64,000 nucleotides of DNA from Apodemus sylvaticus (lineage: Eukaryota; Chordata; Mammalia; Rodentia; Muridae): assembly GCF_947179515.1 (NCBI RefSeq), contig NC_067482.1, positions 77,914,444 through 77,978,443 of the forward strand. The letters are read 5' to 3'. Under the pieces are notes generated by a model that saw only the letters and a program-made list of their open reading frames with translations, was not told the DNA's origin and did not search any database. Shown here in pieces: positions 33,186 to 43,290 of the stretch. The translations under genes were made by a program, and so were the position numbers. Numbering within the stretch: position 1 is the stretch's first letter; every line of letters begins with the position of its first letter.

Positions 33186-33960
33186 CATTGATATTTCATC
33201 AGTGGACTCAATTGCCCAATAAAAAGACACAGGCTAACAGAATGGATGCAAAAACAGGATCCTTGATTTTGCTTCATCCAAGAAACACACCTCAGCAACA
33301 AAGATAGATATCACCTCAAAGTAAAGGACTGGGCAAGGTTTTTTCAAGCAAACAGACCCAAGAAGAAAGCTAGATTACTCATTCTAGTATCTAATAAAAT
33401 AGACTTTAAACCAAAATTAATCAAAAGAGATGGGAAAGGACATTTCATACTCATCAAAGGAAAAATGCTCAATTCTGAACATCTTTGCCCCAAATGCAAG
33501 GGTACTTACATTCATAAAAGAAGCATTACTAAAGCTTAAGTCACACAATAACCCCACATATTAATAGTGGGAAACTTCAACACTCCATTCTCACCAATGG
33601 GCAGGTCATCATTAAACAGAGAAATAATGAAACTAAGAGAGGTTATGAATCAAATGGGCCTAACAAATATCTACAGAACATTTCACTCAAACACAAAAGA
33701 ATATACCTTCTTCTCAGCACCTCACAGAACCTTCTCCAAAATTGACCAGATACTCAGTCACAAAGCAAGCCTCAACAGATACAACAAAATTGAAATAACC
33801 CTTGTATCTTATCATAGTACATGGGTTAAAGCTGGATTTCAACAACGGCAACAGCAGAAAGCCTACAAACTCATGGAAACTGAACAACTCTCTACTGAAT
33901 GTCAACCAGGTCAGGCAAGAAAGAAAGAAAGAAATGAAAGACTTTCTAGAGTCCAATGAA
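33186..33960 (+). pseudogene. L1 ORF2p endonuclease domain, inactivated
   Basis: The APE-like endonuclease nicks target DNA for L1 insertion. N-terminal pieces NSPIKRHRL and FIQETHLS-like text are present in different frames. The open frame 33567-33959 reads GNFNTPFSPMGRSS, where active elements have GDFNTPLS, so the catalytic Asp is Asn here. It also reads SKIDQILSHK where the family has SKIDHI..., so the catalytic His is Gln. The later D-H pair is also lost. The domain cannot be active. Confidence 0.8.
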
Positions 33961-34617
33961 AATGAAGGCACAACATATACAAACTTACGTAACACAATGA
34001 AAGCAGTACTGTGAGGAGAATTCATAGCACTAAGTGCCTTCATAAAGAAATTAGAGTGTTCTCACACTAGCAACTTAAAAGCACACCTGAAAGCTCTAGA
34101 ACAAAAAGAAGCAAACACACCCAAGATATAATAATCAAACCCAGGACTGAAATTAATGAATTGGAAACAAAGAGAACAATATAAAGAATCAACGAAACCA
34201 AGAGCTGGTTCTTTAAGAAAATAAGTAGAGAAAATAGAGAGACAAACTCTTAGCCAAACTAACCGAAAGGAAGAGAGACAGTATCCAAATCAACAAAATC
34301 AGAAATGAAAGGGAGAATATATCAACAAAGACTGAAGAAATCCAAAAAATCATTAAGTGTTACTTCAAAAGCCTGTACTCTACAAAATTGAAAAAAATCT
34401 AAATAAAATGAATGATTTCCTTGGTAGATGCCATTTACCAAAGTCAAATCAAGATCAGGCAAACAATGTAAATAATCCTGTAACCCCTAAGGAAATAGAA
34501 GCAGTCACTTTTTGGGTAAAAGCCTCTTAACCCCCCCTCCCAAAAAAACCCAGGGCTAGCTGGTTTTAGTGCAGAATTCTACCAGACTTTCAAAGAAGAG
34601 CTAATATTAATACCCCT

Positions 34618-34976
34618 GTCTTAGTTAGGGTTTCCATTGCTATAATGAGACACCATGACCAAGGCAACTTTTATAAACACAAACATTTAATTGGGGCTGG
34701 TTTACAGACTGAGAGGTTTAGTCCATTATCATCATAGCGGGAAGCATGGCAGTGTTCAGGCAGACAGTGTGGAGAAGGAGCTAAGAGTTCTACGTCTTGT
34801 TCTGAAGGCAACCAGAAGACTATCTTCCAGGCAGCTAGGAGGAGGGGTCCACCCCTACCATAGCACCTACTCCAACAAGGCCACATCTCCTAATAATGTC
34901 ACTTCCTGGGCCAAGCATATTCAAACACATGAGTCTATGGGAGCCAAACCAATTCAAAGCTCTACAACTCCTCAAA
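34618..34976 (+). repeat. Rodent medium-reiteration repeat (URR1-type)
   Basis: It begins TGTCTTAGTTAGGGTTTCC, then GAGACACCATGACCAAGGCA, ATTTAATTGGGGCTGGTTTA, GTCCATTATCATCATAGCGG and ACACATGAGTCTATGGGAGC. It is nearly full length and sits in L1 ORF2. The terminal motif is shared with the copy at 42905. Family label from memory. Confidence 0.85.
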
Positions 34977-34989
34977 CTAGTACAGTGGT

Positions 34990-35908
34990 TGGCTGCAAGC
35001 ATCACCTCCGTATTTCTGAGGCTCTGGCCAAGCCTCTAAGGAGACATCCATATCAGGCTCCTGTCAGCAAGCACTTCTTGGCATCAGCAAATAGTGTCCT
35101 CGTTTGGTGGCTGCATATGAGATAGATCTCCAGGTGGGGCAGTCTCCGGATGGCCTTTCTTTCCTTCAGTCTCTGCTCCACTCCTTGTCCCCATATTTCC
35201 TTTAGACAGGAGTAATTCTGGGTTAAAATTTTGAGAAGGGTGGGTGGCCTCATCCCTCAACCAGAAACCGTGCCTAACCTCTGGATGTGGTCTCTACCAG
35301 TTCTCTCTTCCCTTTGTTGGATATTTCAGCTAATGTCATACCTGTTAGGTCCTAAGATCCTCTTGCTTTCCTGGCATCTGGGACTTTCTGTTGGCTACTC
35401 CCAACTCCCCATCCCCCATTGCTACATGCCTCTGTTCAATTTCCTGACCCTCTGTACATGCCCCCCATCTCCTCCCACACCTAATCCCACACCCCTTTTT
35501 CCTCTTCCCTCCTCTCTTCCTCCCAAGTCCCTCCCACCCTCTACCTCCCATGATTATTATGTTCCCCCTTCTAAGTAGGGCTCAGGCATCCACACTTTGG
35601 TCTTCCTTCTTCTTGACCTTCATATGGTCTGTGAGTTGTATCATGGGTATTCCAAGATTTTTTCCTAATATCCACTTATCAGTGAGTGCATACCATGTGT
35701 GTTCTTTTGTGACTGGGTTTTCTCACTCAGGATATTTACTAGTTCCATCCATTTACCTGCAAATTTCATGAAGTCATTGTTTTTAATGGCTGAGTAGTAC
35801 TCCATTGTGTAAATGTACTACATTGTCTATATCCATTCCTCTCTTGAGGAGCATCTGGGTTGTTTCCAGCTTCTGGCTATTATAAATACAGCTGCTATGA
35901 ACATAGTG
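34990..35908 (-). mobile_element. L1 3' part, reversed (3' UTR + ORF2 C-terminus)
   Basis: Reading the plus strand: reversed L1 3' UTR (AAGCATCACCTCCGTATTTC, AATTTTGAGAAGGGTGGGTG), a C-rich stretch, then reversed ORF2 end (TGGCTGAGTAGTACTCCATT, CATCTGGGTTGTTTCCAGCT, CTGCTATGAACATAGTGAAG). At 35908/35909 it switches to plus-strand ORF2 text. Confidence 0.87.
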
Positions 35909-36358
35909 AAGCATGCCAACACAATTCTTTGGAGACCTTGAAAAAGCAGTTCTCAACTTCATATTGAAAAAAAAACAGGATAATTAAAACAATCCTGTAC
36001 AATAAAAGAACTTCTTGAGTTATCAGCATCCCTGATTTCAAGCTGTATTTCAGAGCAATAGTAATAAAAGCCGCATAGAATTGGGATCAAAACAGCCAAG
36101 TTGATCAATGGAATTGAAGACCGAAAAATAAACTCATACACCTTTGGACACTTGATTTTTTTTTTATAAACTAGCCAAAAAACATACAATGGAAAAAAGA
36201 AAGCATCTTCAGCAAATGGTGCTGATCTAACTGGATGTCTGCATGTAAAAGACTGCAAATTGATCCATATTTACCACCCTGCATAAAACTCAAGTCCAAG
36301 TAGACCAAGGACCTCAGAATAAAGCCAGACACACTAAATCTATTAATAGAGAAAACAT
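35909..36358 (+). mobile_element. L1 ORF2 segment in opposite orientation
   Basis: ACACAATTCTTTGGAGACCT, AAATGGTGCTGATCTAACTG, TAAAACTCAAGTCCAAGTAG and CCAGACACACTAAATCTATT are ORF2 sequence upstream of the part present at 35540-35908, but inverted relative to it. About 0.5 kb of ORF2 between them is missing. This is the pattern of a twin-primed, 5'-inverted L1. Confidence 0.85.
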
Positions 36359-36359
36359 C

Positions 36360-36470
36360 TAGTTCCCAGCATCCACATCATTCATTCACAACTGCCTGTG
36401 ATTCCAGCTCATCTCTAGGGCACCCAGCACCCTCCTCTGGTGGTCACATAATTTAAAATGAAATTAAAAT
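36360..36470 (+). repeat. B3 SINE, 5' truncated
   Basis: TTCCCAGCATCCACATCATT, CACAACTGCCTGTGATTCCA and CACCCTCCTCTGGTGGTCAC with an AAATTAAAT tail. Confidence 0.75.
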
Positions 36471-36482
36471 TAAATATTTAGG

Positions 36483-36690
36483 GGATGGAGCGATGACTCA
36501 GAGGACTAAGGAGATGGCTCAGCAGTTAAGGGCATTGACTGTTCTTGCAGAGGTCCAGAGTTCAATTTTCAGCACCCACATGGCAGCTCACAATCATCTG
36601 TAGTGGAATCCCATGCCCTCTTCTGGCATGCAGGTGTACATGAAGATAAAGCACTCATACACATAAAATAAACAAATAAATCATTTTTAA
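36483..36690 (+). repeat. B2/B3 SINE
   Basis: GGAGATGGCTCAGCAGTTAA, GTCCAGAGTTCAATTTTCAG, ACATGGCAGCTCACAATCAT and GCCCTCTTCTGGCATGCAGG. An extra partial head (GGGATGGAGCGATGACTCAG) precedes the main head by about 28 bp. Confidence 0.93.
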
Positions 36691-37204
36691 ATTAAAAATT
36701 TAGTAAAATAATAAATAATGTAAAAAATCACATAAAAATTTAATTACTGTAGATATAAGGAAAATCTTACCAGAACATGGCCAGTCCCATTTATTTACAT
36801 ACTATGTATGTTTTCTGCTAAACAGCAAATTCACGTCTTTACGGTAGAAAACATCTGAAAAACAGAATACATGCTAACTGGCCTACCACAGACAAATGAA
36901 AAAAAAAAAAAAAAACCTGTCAACGGCTGTGTTTAATGGTAATGGAGATAAAGTGAAGAAGACATTAAAACAAACCCACCAAGAAGGACTATGTACCACC
37001 CAGTCTATGGATCCATCTTATTTCCAATATCACAGTGAAATTTTAAAAATGCAATTTTATGTATTTGTCTACATATAGGAGAGTGGGTATCTCTTCAATG
37101 TCCCTCTTTTGTTCTGAGGGAAGGGACCTGGGAGACTCTAGAAGGACCTGAGAACCAAAATAACATAAGGTACATTGACATATAGAAGTTCTATCAATCT
37201 TTTC
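36691..37204. other. AT-rich DNA with an A17 run
   Basis: A run of A is at about 36898-36915. No repeat family or gene is recognised. Confidence 0.5.
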
Positions 37205-37410
37205 TTTTTAATTTTTTTAAAGTTTTGCTTCTATATATGTCTATGCACCACTTGTGTGACTGGTCTATACAGAGGCCAAGAGAGGGTTCAAGTCCCTTGG
37301 AACTGGAATTACAAATGATTGTGAGCCACCATGAGGGTGCGAGGAGTCAAACCCAGGGTGTTAGGAGTCAAAGCCAGTGCTCCTAACTACTGAGCCACAC
37401 AGTCTTGTTC
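37205..37410 (-). repeat. B3 SINE
   Basis: CTATGCACCACTTGTGTGAC, CCCTTGGAACTGGAATTACA, TTGTGAGCCACCATGAGGGT and CTCCTAACTACTGAGCCACA. The segment GGAGTCAAACCCAGGGTG and GGAGTCAAAGCCAGTG near its head is a short internal duplication. Confidence 0.9.
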
Positions 37411-37446
37411 ACTGTATGTTTATAAAAGAATGTCCATGAGACAATC

Positions 37447-37690
37447 CAGCCAAGTGTGATGGCGTAGACCTATAACACCAGGACTCAGGCAAGAGGGTTG
37501 TGTTTGAGGCCAGGCTGAGAAACATAAGGAGTCCCTGCTCCCACCCCACCCCATCCCCAAAAAGAAAAAACAAAGCCCACATAATGGCTCAAGGATTTAA
37601 TCCCAGCAGTCAGGAGACAGAAGCAAGCAGATCTGTGTGAGCTCTAGGCCTGCAGGCCTGGTCTACATCACGAGCTTCAGATCTGGATCT
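37447..37690 (+). repeat. Two B1 SINEs in tandem
   Basis: The first (37447-37560) reads AGCCAAGTGTGATGGCGTAG and GTTTGAGGCCAGGCTGAG; the second (37575-37690) reads ACATAATGGCTCAAGGATTT, AATCCCAGCAGTCAGGAGAC and GCCTGGTCTACATCACGAGC. Both are diverged. Confidence 0.8.
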
Positions 37691-37717
37691 GGGGACACAA
37701 AGATAACTAGTCTAGGA

Positions 37718-37860
37718 AGGAGGGAAGGGAGAAAGGGAGGGAGGAAGGAAGGAAGGAAGGAAGGAAGGGAGGGAGGGAGGGAGGGAGGGAGGGAGGGAGG
37801 GAGGGAGGGAGGGAGGGAGGGAGAAAGGAAGGAAAAAAGAGAGAGAAAAGAGAGAAAGAG
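37718..37860. repeat. (GGAA/GGGA)n purine tract
   Basis: An unbroken purine run with GGAA units followed by about 18 GGGA units, then AAAGAGAGA variants. It is the extended tail of the preceding B1. Confidence 0.97.
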
Positions 37861-37894
37861 AGGAGGTGAGAGAGGGGGGAGAGATAGTGAAGGG

Positions 37895-38090
37895 CTGGAG
37901 TGCACCTTAGTTGGTAAAGCCACACCTAGCAACCACAAAGGCCTGCATTCAGTAGCCAGCATCACATAAAACTAACCCTAGTGGCAGATGCTTGTGATCC
38001 CAACACTCTGAAGATGTGGGGAGAAGGTTAGGAGTTCAAAGTTATCTTCTACCACATAGTAGTTGGAGTCCTGAAACAGTAGACTCCATA
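37895..38090 (+). repeat. B4 SINE (ID-B1)
   Basis: GGGCTGGAGTGCACCTTAGT, GCCTGCATTCAGTAGCCAGC, GCAGATGCTTGTGATCCCAA and GGAGTTCAAAGTTATCTTCT. Confidence 0.82.
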
Positions 38091-38162
38091 GAATGGCCAG
38101 GAAAGACGCTTTTAGCGTTTCTAGAGGGATAGCAATACATTTTCTCAAGAAATGACAGGTCA

Positions 38163-38208
38163 GGGCTGGAGAGGTGACTCAGCAGTCAGGAACACATGCT
38201 GCTCTTTT
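38163..38208 (+). repeat. B2 head fragment
   Basis: GGGCTGGAGAGGTGACTCAG and CATGCTGCTCTTTTATTAG: only the tRNA-like first 45 bp of a B2 remain. Loss of the 3' side is unusual for a SINE. Confidence 0.8.
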
Positions 38209-38679
38209 ATTAGTAATTTATTTAGATTATATTTAGTCTATGGGTGTTTCTCTTCAGGTGTCAGGTGATTCGGTTTCTTAAGATTCTTAAGAATAAGCAT
38301 TTAGAAAAACCTCAAAGCCACAGCATACAGCCACGGGCCCAAAGTCCTTCTGGTGAGTTAGCAAATATCGGTTAGCTTGGTGGAAGCTGTGGGGGTTTCT
38401 GGTCATTATTAAAGACCCCAGACGGAGAGGTTGCTGGTGTTGGTTACTGGCAAGGAACTCAGTTGACTCTACACCTCAAAACAATCAACCAGTTACCCAG
38501 CTACATAAATGAGGCTGGACCTAGACTTTCGACCTTGCCCAGCACTGGGTAAAAGTCTCCGAAGCCAGGTTCACCTCTCAACCCAGTAATCATCTAGGAA
38601 AGAACCTAGACTTGCTCTGGAGACCCGAGCTCCAAGCCGTATTTTGACGATTAGCTCCCTGGGAAATCCCAGCCCCTTT
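38209..38679. other. Unique-looking DNA
   Basis: CCAGTTACCCAGCTACATAA near 38490 may be a trace of MIR. No gene. Confidence 0.45.
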
Positions 38680-38775
38680 TCCCTGCTCAGTCCTGTCCTC
38701 ATTTTACCTCTGGAAGAGTAAAGGCTCCAACAGTATGACCTCTAAGGTCCCTTCTCAGCTCTGCTCTGGGCTGCT
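38680..38775 (-). repeat. MIR fragment
   Basis: CCTGTCCTCATTTTACCTCT, then ATGACCTCTAAGGTCCCTTC and CAGCTCTGC match a reversed MIR 3' region. Confidence 0.62.
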
Positions 38776-39182
38776 CCAGATCCTCAGCTTGTGTTAGGTA
38801 TGCCTGGGACAGGGTCCAGGCAGTCCCTAAAGGGGTCAAACAGATTAACCATTGGGCTGGGTCAGTTCCAAAAAAATTCAAAAATTAACCTCGTTTCGTG
38901 TTTTCTCTTTTAATCTTTACCAGGCATAACTCTACGATGAGGTCCTGCCTCCCTGGTCCAGGTGCCACTGTCCAACCCTCCAAATCAGAGTTTGCCACTC
39001 CCTCAACTCTCCTTCCCCTGTTAAACTCTGCCAATGCTCACCTCCTCCATCGAACCTCTCTGCCTCCTCAAGGCTGTAAAACAGCCGCCTCGCCACACTC
39101 CACTGTCTCTCAGCATAAAGATGTCTGCCTGGGATCATGGAGACCATATTCTGTGGCTTTTCTCTAGCCTGGCTAGCTCTTT
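38776..39182. other. Unique-looking DNA
   Basis: No repeat or gene is recognised. Overlapping frames on both strands (38898-39258) are without domains. Confidence 0.45.
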
Positions 39183-39350
39183 CCCCCCCCCCTCCCCCCT
39201 CCCCCGAGAGACAGGGTTTCTCTGTGTAGGCCTGGCTGTCCTGGAACTCAGTCTGTAGACCAGACTGGCCTCGAACTCAGAAATCCGCCTGCCTCTGCCT
39301 CCCAGGGTCCCAGAGTGCTGGGATTACAGGCGTGAGCACCACCGCCCAGC
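39183..39350 (-). repeat. B1 SINE with poly-C tail side
   Basis: AGACAGGGTTTCTCTGTGTA, CTGTAGACCAGACTGGCCTC, CTGCCTCTGCCTCCCAGGGT, CCAGAGTGCTGGGATTACAG, CACCACCGCCCAGC. Where a T run is expected there are C10-T-C6-T-C5 (39183-39205). CCCAGGGT/CCCAGAGT is a short internal duplication. Confidence 0.95.
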
Positions 39351-39534
39351 TTGCCTGGCTACTTCCTTTGGAGTAGAAACCATGCTATGACTGATGCTCT
39401 ATCCTATGAGCCCATGCCTGACCAGACTCATTGTTGAGATGCCCAAACATTTGAGATTTGTTTTATTTGTTTTTTTTTTCTATAATTTGTTTCTTCTTGG
39501 GTTTTTTGGTTTGGGTTTGGTTTGGTTTTTGGTT

Positions 39535-39672
39535 TTTCAAGACAGGGTTTCTCTGTGTAGCCCTGGCTGTCCTGGAACTCACTCTGTAGACCAGGCTGGC
39601 CTCGAACTCAGAGATCTGCCTGCCTCTGCCTCTCAAGTGCTGAGATTAAAGGCGTGCACCACCACTGCTCAG
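39535..39672 (-). repeat. B1 SINE
   Basis: TTTCAAGACAGGGTTTCTCT, CTCTGTAGACCAGGCTGGCC, AACTCAGAGATCTGCCTGCC and GCACCACCACTGCTCAGC. TTCTATAATTTGT occurs on both sides (about 39478 and 39686), a likely target-site duplication. Confidence 0.95.
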
Positions 39673-39859
39673 CTAGTTAGTTTCTTCTATAATTTGTCAG
39701 GTGACACGGGCTGATCACTTGACAAAAATCCCAGGTCACATGAAAGTGAAGCACTTTGCTTTAAAACCAGACAGCACCGGGTTGCAGTAGACTCCATCAG
39801 AGATACAGACTTCTTTACTCCAGCCGTGACATTGGAAATGCCTTGGAAGAACATGTAGC

Positions 39860-40065
39860 TAGGAGACTAGGAGATGGTTCCGTTGGTGGAGTGTGCTTGC
39901 CTTCCTGTCATACATGAAGCCCGGGTTCAAGTCTTAGCACCATGGGAATTGAACATGGAAGGCATGCCTGTGATCCCAACACTGGGAAAATGGAGGCAAG
40001 ATGAGACGAGGTTAAAGGTCATCTTTGCATGCGAAGTATTTTAAAGTCAGTGCCTGAGCTAAGAC
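39860..40065 (+). repeat. B4 SINE (ID-B1)
   Basis: GAGATGGTTCCGTTGGTGGA, GTGCTTGCCTTCCTGTCATA, CCCGGGTTCAAGTCTTAGCA and GGCATGCCTGTGATCCCAAC. It leads into the long purine tract. Confidence 0.83.
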
Positions 40066-40530
40066 AAACAAGGAGGGAGAAGAGAAGAAAAGCAGGAAAA
40101 ACAAAGAGGGGGAGGAAGAGGAAGGAAGAAAGAGGAGGAGGGAAGGAGAAGAGAGGAGGAAAGGGAAGGACTGAAGGAGAAGGGAAGGAGGGAGGAGGGA
40201 AGGGGAGGGAAAGGGGAAAGGGAAGGGGGGACATAGGAGGGAGGAGGGAAAGAGAGAGAAGGGGGAGAAGGAAAGGAAGAGGGAAGAAAAATAAATAGGA
40301 GGTGGAGGAGGGAAGAGGGATGGGGAAGGGAGGGGAAAGGAAGCAGTGGGAGGAAGGAAAAGAAAAGGAGAAAAGGAGAGGGAAGGGAGGAGCAGGAGAA
40401 GAGGAGGGAAGGAGAAAGAAGGGAGGGAGAGGGGAGAGAAAGAGAGGAGGGAAGGAGAGGGGAGGAGGGACAGGAAGGAAGAGGAAAGAAATGGGGGAAG
40501 GAGGGGGAGGAAGAGGAGGAAAGAAACTGG
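40066..40530. repeat. Polypurine tract, about 460 bp
   Basis: Almost pure G/A on the plus strand (GGAGGGA, GGAAGG, GAGGAAG variants) with only scattered pyrimidines. Long open frames on both strands are low-complexity artefacts. Confidence 0.97.
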
Positions 40531-40554
40531 GAGCTGGGAGCTGCCCCCATCCTG

Positions 40555-40556
<2 letters not shown>

Positions 40557-40605
<49 letters not shown>

Positions 40606-40614
40606 ACACACACT
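40557..40614. repeat. (CA)n microsatellite
   Basis: About 28 CA units with one TA interruption, 27 bp after the polypurine tract. Confidence 0.97.
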
Positions 40615-40922
40615 GCAGAAATATCTTCCTATTCCAGCCTGCCTCGGGCTTCACCCCTGGAGAATCTAACACTATCTCCTCCTGCTATCACTATCTCTTC
40701 ACCATTCTTGAAGCAAACCACAATGCAGTGCAGCCCCAGGCCGAGGCAACCCGCAGTGCTAGGTCCTCACAGCTCTCCTCAAGTCCCAAAGGTATCTTCT
40801 AGAAGCTGCGGGTCCGAGATGAAGGTGGGTTCTCCTCAGCCTCCTTCCTTGGTTGGCCTCTCATTTGTCCTTGCTGCCTCTGTGTTTGTCAAGTTTCCAG
40901 TGCGTTATGAGGACAACAGCAA
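40615..40922. other. Unique-looking DNA
   Basis: No repeat or gene is recognised. Confidence 0.45.
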
Positions 40923-41100
40923 GGGCCTGGGAAAATGGCTCAGCAGTTAAGAACACTGGCTGCTCTTCCAGAGGTCCTGAGTTCAAATCCCAGTAACCAC
41001 GTGGTGGCTCTGTAATGGGATCCGATGCCCTCTTCTGGTGTGTCTGAAGACAGCTACAGTATGCTTATATACATAAAATGAATAAATCTTTAAAATACAA
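40923..41100 (+). repeat. B2 SINE
   Basis: GGCCTGGGAAAATGGCTCAG, TTCCAGAGGTCCTGAGTTCA, ATGGGATCCGATGCCCTCTT and GTGTCTGAAGACAGCTACAG. About ten bases are missing after GTGGTGGCTC. Confidence 0.96.
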
Positions 41101-42260
41101 AAGAAAGAAAAAAAAAGAGCACTGTGGAGGAAGCAATCAGTGTAACTCAAAGTGCGTGCAAGCATCCCAGGACACAAGTGAGCGGTGGCCCTTCTGGGAA
41201 GTTGTCAACCCGTCCATCACACGTGAAACCACATTCTCTCACCCCAGGCGCCACCACCCAGGACTCTGTGTGCTTATGTGCTTGTTCATGTGCACATGAC
41301 CATGAGGTGCAAGCATAGACAGGCAGATGTGTGTCTACTATTGTGTTTTAACTTTACATGTGTGTGATATAGAAACGATACACATGAGGCATGTATATCT
41401 GCAGGTAGCCACACCCTGAAAGTGTGCGCAAATGAAGATGACTTTGTGAGTGAGCATAAACATCTCTTATCCAGTATATCAGTTGCTGAATATCATTCAT
41501 ACACCAGGTACTTGAGAGGCAGGCATGTTTTTGAACATAGGCAGGTATCTGTAAGCTCTGAAAATACACATCCATGAGAGCCCACACCACGCTAGTAGAG
41601 TATCTGCTCACACCGGTCAGAACGTCTCCTTCAACACACAACAGCGTTGCCATGGGTACTCCAAACGCTGTATGGCAGGCGACAGTGGCATCCTCTGCCA
41701 AGTCTCAGGTGGCAGTCTGGAAGCTGAAGTGCTGGGTGGCTAGTCACCACAGCCACTCCTCCTCCTGCTCCACCCACGGGGCGGTGAGGCGGTGTTCCCC
41801 GATAACAGGGCACAGAGAGTCCAGGCCACTGGAGGCCATCTGAGCTTCACGTGGCTTTATGGTTCCACTGTTAATGTTTGGCCTTGGGTTATTCCCGCTG
41901 TGGGAGGGAAGCCAGGAAAGGCAGGAAGGAGCTGGGGGTAGGGGAGATAAGGTGCCAGGCCAGCTGCAGGAGGCACCTGCCCTGGCAGCACCTGGGGCAG
42001 GCACCACAATACTTGCGGGGTTCCGAGTCCTGTAGAAGGAAGGAAATTCCTACTCGGGAAGAGAGAAATAATGTTCTCTGGGAATGTAAGAGAAAAAGAG
42101 AAACTTTGCAAACTGCTTCCCAGTAACGCAGTTGCCCCTCTACAACCTCCTTGGAGTGCCGAAAAATGCCCACACCCGTTTTCATCACTGTGTGTTTGGT
42201 TACGTCCCAGAATATGAGCAGCTCACTACCACCACCACGCCTCTTAATGGTGCCCCCGTA
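41101..42260. other. Unique-looking DNA, GC-richer 41.7-42.0 kb
   Basis: No repeat is firmly recognised. Frames up to 115 codons occur on both strands without domains. A GGAGATAAGG (GATA-type) sequence is at about 41943. No gene is supported. Confidence 0.5.
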
Positions 42261-42365
42261 GCCCAGGCGTGGTGGCGCACACCTTTAATCCCAGCACTCG
42301 GGGCAGAGGCAGGAGGATCTCTGTGAGTTCCAGGCCAGCCAGGGCTACATAGAGAAACCCTGATT
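42261..42365 (+). repeat. B1 SINE
   Basis: GCCCAGGCGTGGTGGCGCAC, TTTAATCCCAGCACTCGGGG, CAGGAGGATCTCTGTGAGTT and GGGCTACATAGAGAAACCCT. About 20 bp in the middle are missing. Confidence 0.94.
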
Positions 42366-42404
42366 AAAGAAAACATAGCACTTCTTTTATCTAGTTACCA
42401 CAGT

Positions 42405-42515
42405 GTGCACCTGCTCTCCCTGCCACTGAGAGGCTGAGGCAGGAGCATTACTTAAGTCCAAGAGTTCTAGATCAGACTGGACAACATAGAGAGATTCTTA
42501 CAAGAAAAAGCTATA
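42405..42515 (+). repeat. 7SL-type SINE (proto-B1-like)
   Basis: CCACTGAGAGGCTGAGGCAG, GAGCATTACTTAAGTCCAAG and CTAGATCAGACTGGACAACA resemble an early monomer more than the mouse B1 consensus. Confidence 0.68.
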
Positions 42516-42805
42516 ATTTCTCCATCATCCCACATTCTTTCCACTGTCCCCATACCCCCCTCATGGTGGGAGGGGTGTCGGTCTCCTTAGAAATGTTGCC
42601 CCTGGTTAACGTTTCTAAGTAGTCCCTATTTTAAACGCTAATACATAATAACTTTTGGAAAACACATTACTACTTGATAGTTTCTTGGTGCTTTTCTTTC
42701 ACATTTGAAGTCTTAAATTCCATAATACTAAGGATGACATATAGTATAATATGCATATACATGTGCAAATACTGCATTGTTTTATGTGTATTTTATATGT
42801 ATATG

Positions 42806-42807
<2 letters not shown>

Positions 42808-42842
<35 letters not shown>
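42808..42842. repeat. (TA)n microsatellite
   Basis: Seventeen TA units. Confidence 0.97.
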
Positions 42843-42847
<5 letters not shown>

Positions 42848-42904
42848 ACTTTATATTTGTACTATATACAGTGTGTCTTATTGTGTATATTGTATATAAA
42901 CACT

Positions 42905-43290
42905 GTGTCTTAGGGTTGTTATGAAAGACCATTAACCAGAGCAACTTGGGGAGGAAAGGGTTTACTTGGCTTATCCTTCTACATTGTAGGCCATCATTGA
43001 AAGAAGAAAGAACAGGAACTCAAACAGGGCAGGGCCCTGGAGGCAGGAGCTGATGCAGAGGCCATGGAGGAATGCTGATTACTGGCTTGCCCCCATAGCT
43101 TGCTCATCCTGCTTCTTATAGAATCCAGGCCACCAGCCCATGAGTGGCATCACCCACGGTGGACTGGACATCTCCCTTCAATTATTAATTATGAAAATGC
43201 CCTATAGCCTTTCCTACAGCCCAAGCTCATGGAGGCATTTCCTAAACGAGGTTGCCTCCTCTCAGATGACTCCAGCTTGTCAAAATGTGT
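42905..43290 (+). repeat. Rodent medium-reiteration repeat (URR1-type)
   Basis: GTGTCTTAGGGTTGTTATGA, AGCAACTTGGGGAGGAAAGG, AGGCCATGGAGGAATGCTGA, CCCATAGCTTGCTCATCCTG and GGAGGCATTTCCTAAACGAG, which is the reverse of the copies at 23.8 and 46.5 kb. Confidence 0.8.

Larger units (their letters stand above)
31845..34993 (+). mobile_element. L1 5' half (5' UTR, ORF1, ORF2 endonuclease, start of RT)
   Basis: It reads a 5' UTR piece (to about 32090), ORF1 (about 32090-33050; e.g. GGATTTCTTTAAGGGA on the reverse strand in the coiled-coil part), then the ORF2 start (GGACTCAATTGCCCAATAAA, 33206). The sequence runs through the endonuclease into the early RT (TCAGATAGGAACTG-type text absent). A rodent repeat interrupts it at 34618-34976; CTCCTCAAACTAGT (about 34977) may be the last RT piece. 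Stops are frequent. Confidence 0.88.

Noticed and set aside
40012..40802. Long frames of 166-199 codons on both strands
   Set aside because: They are translations of a polypurine tract and a CA repeat (Pro/Ser/Leu or Gly/Glu/Lys only).
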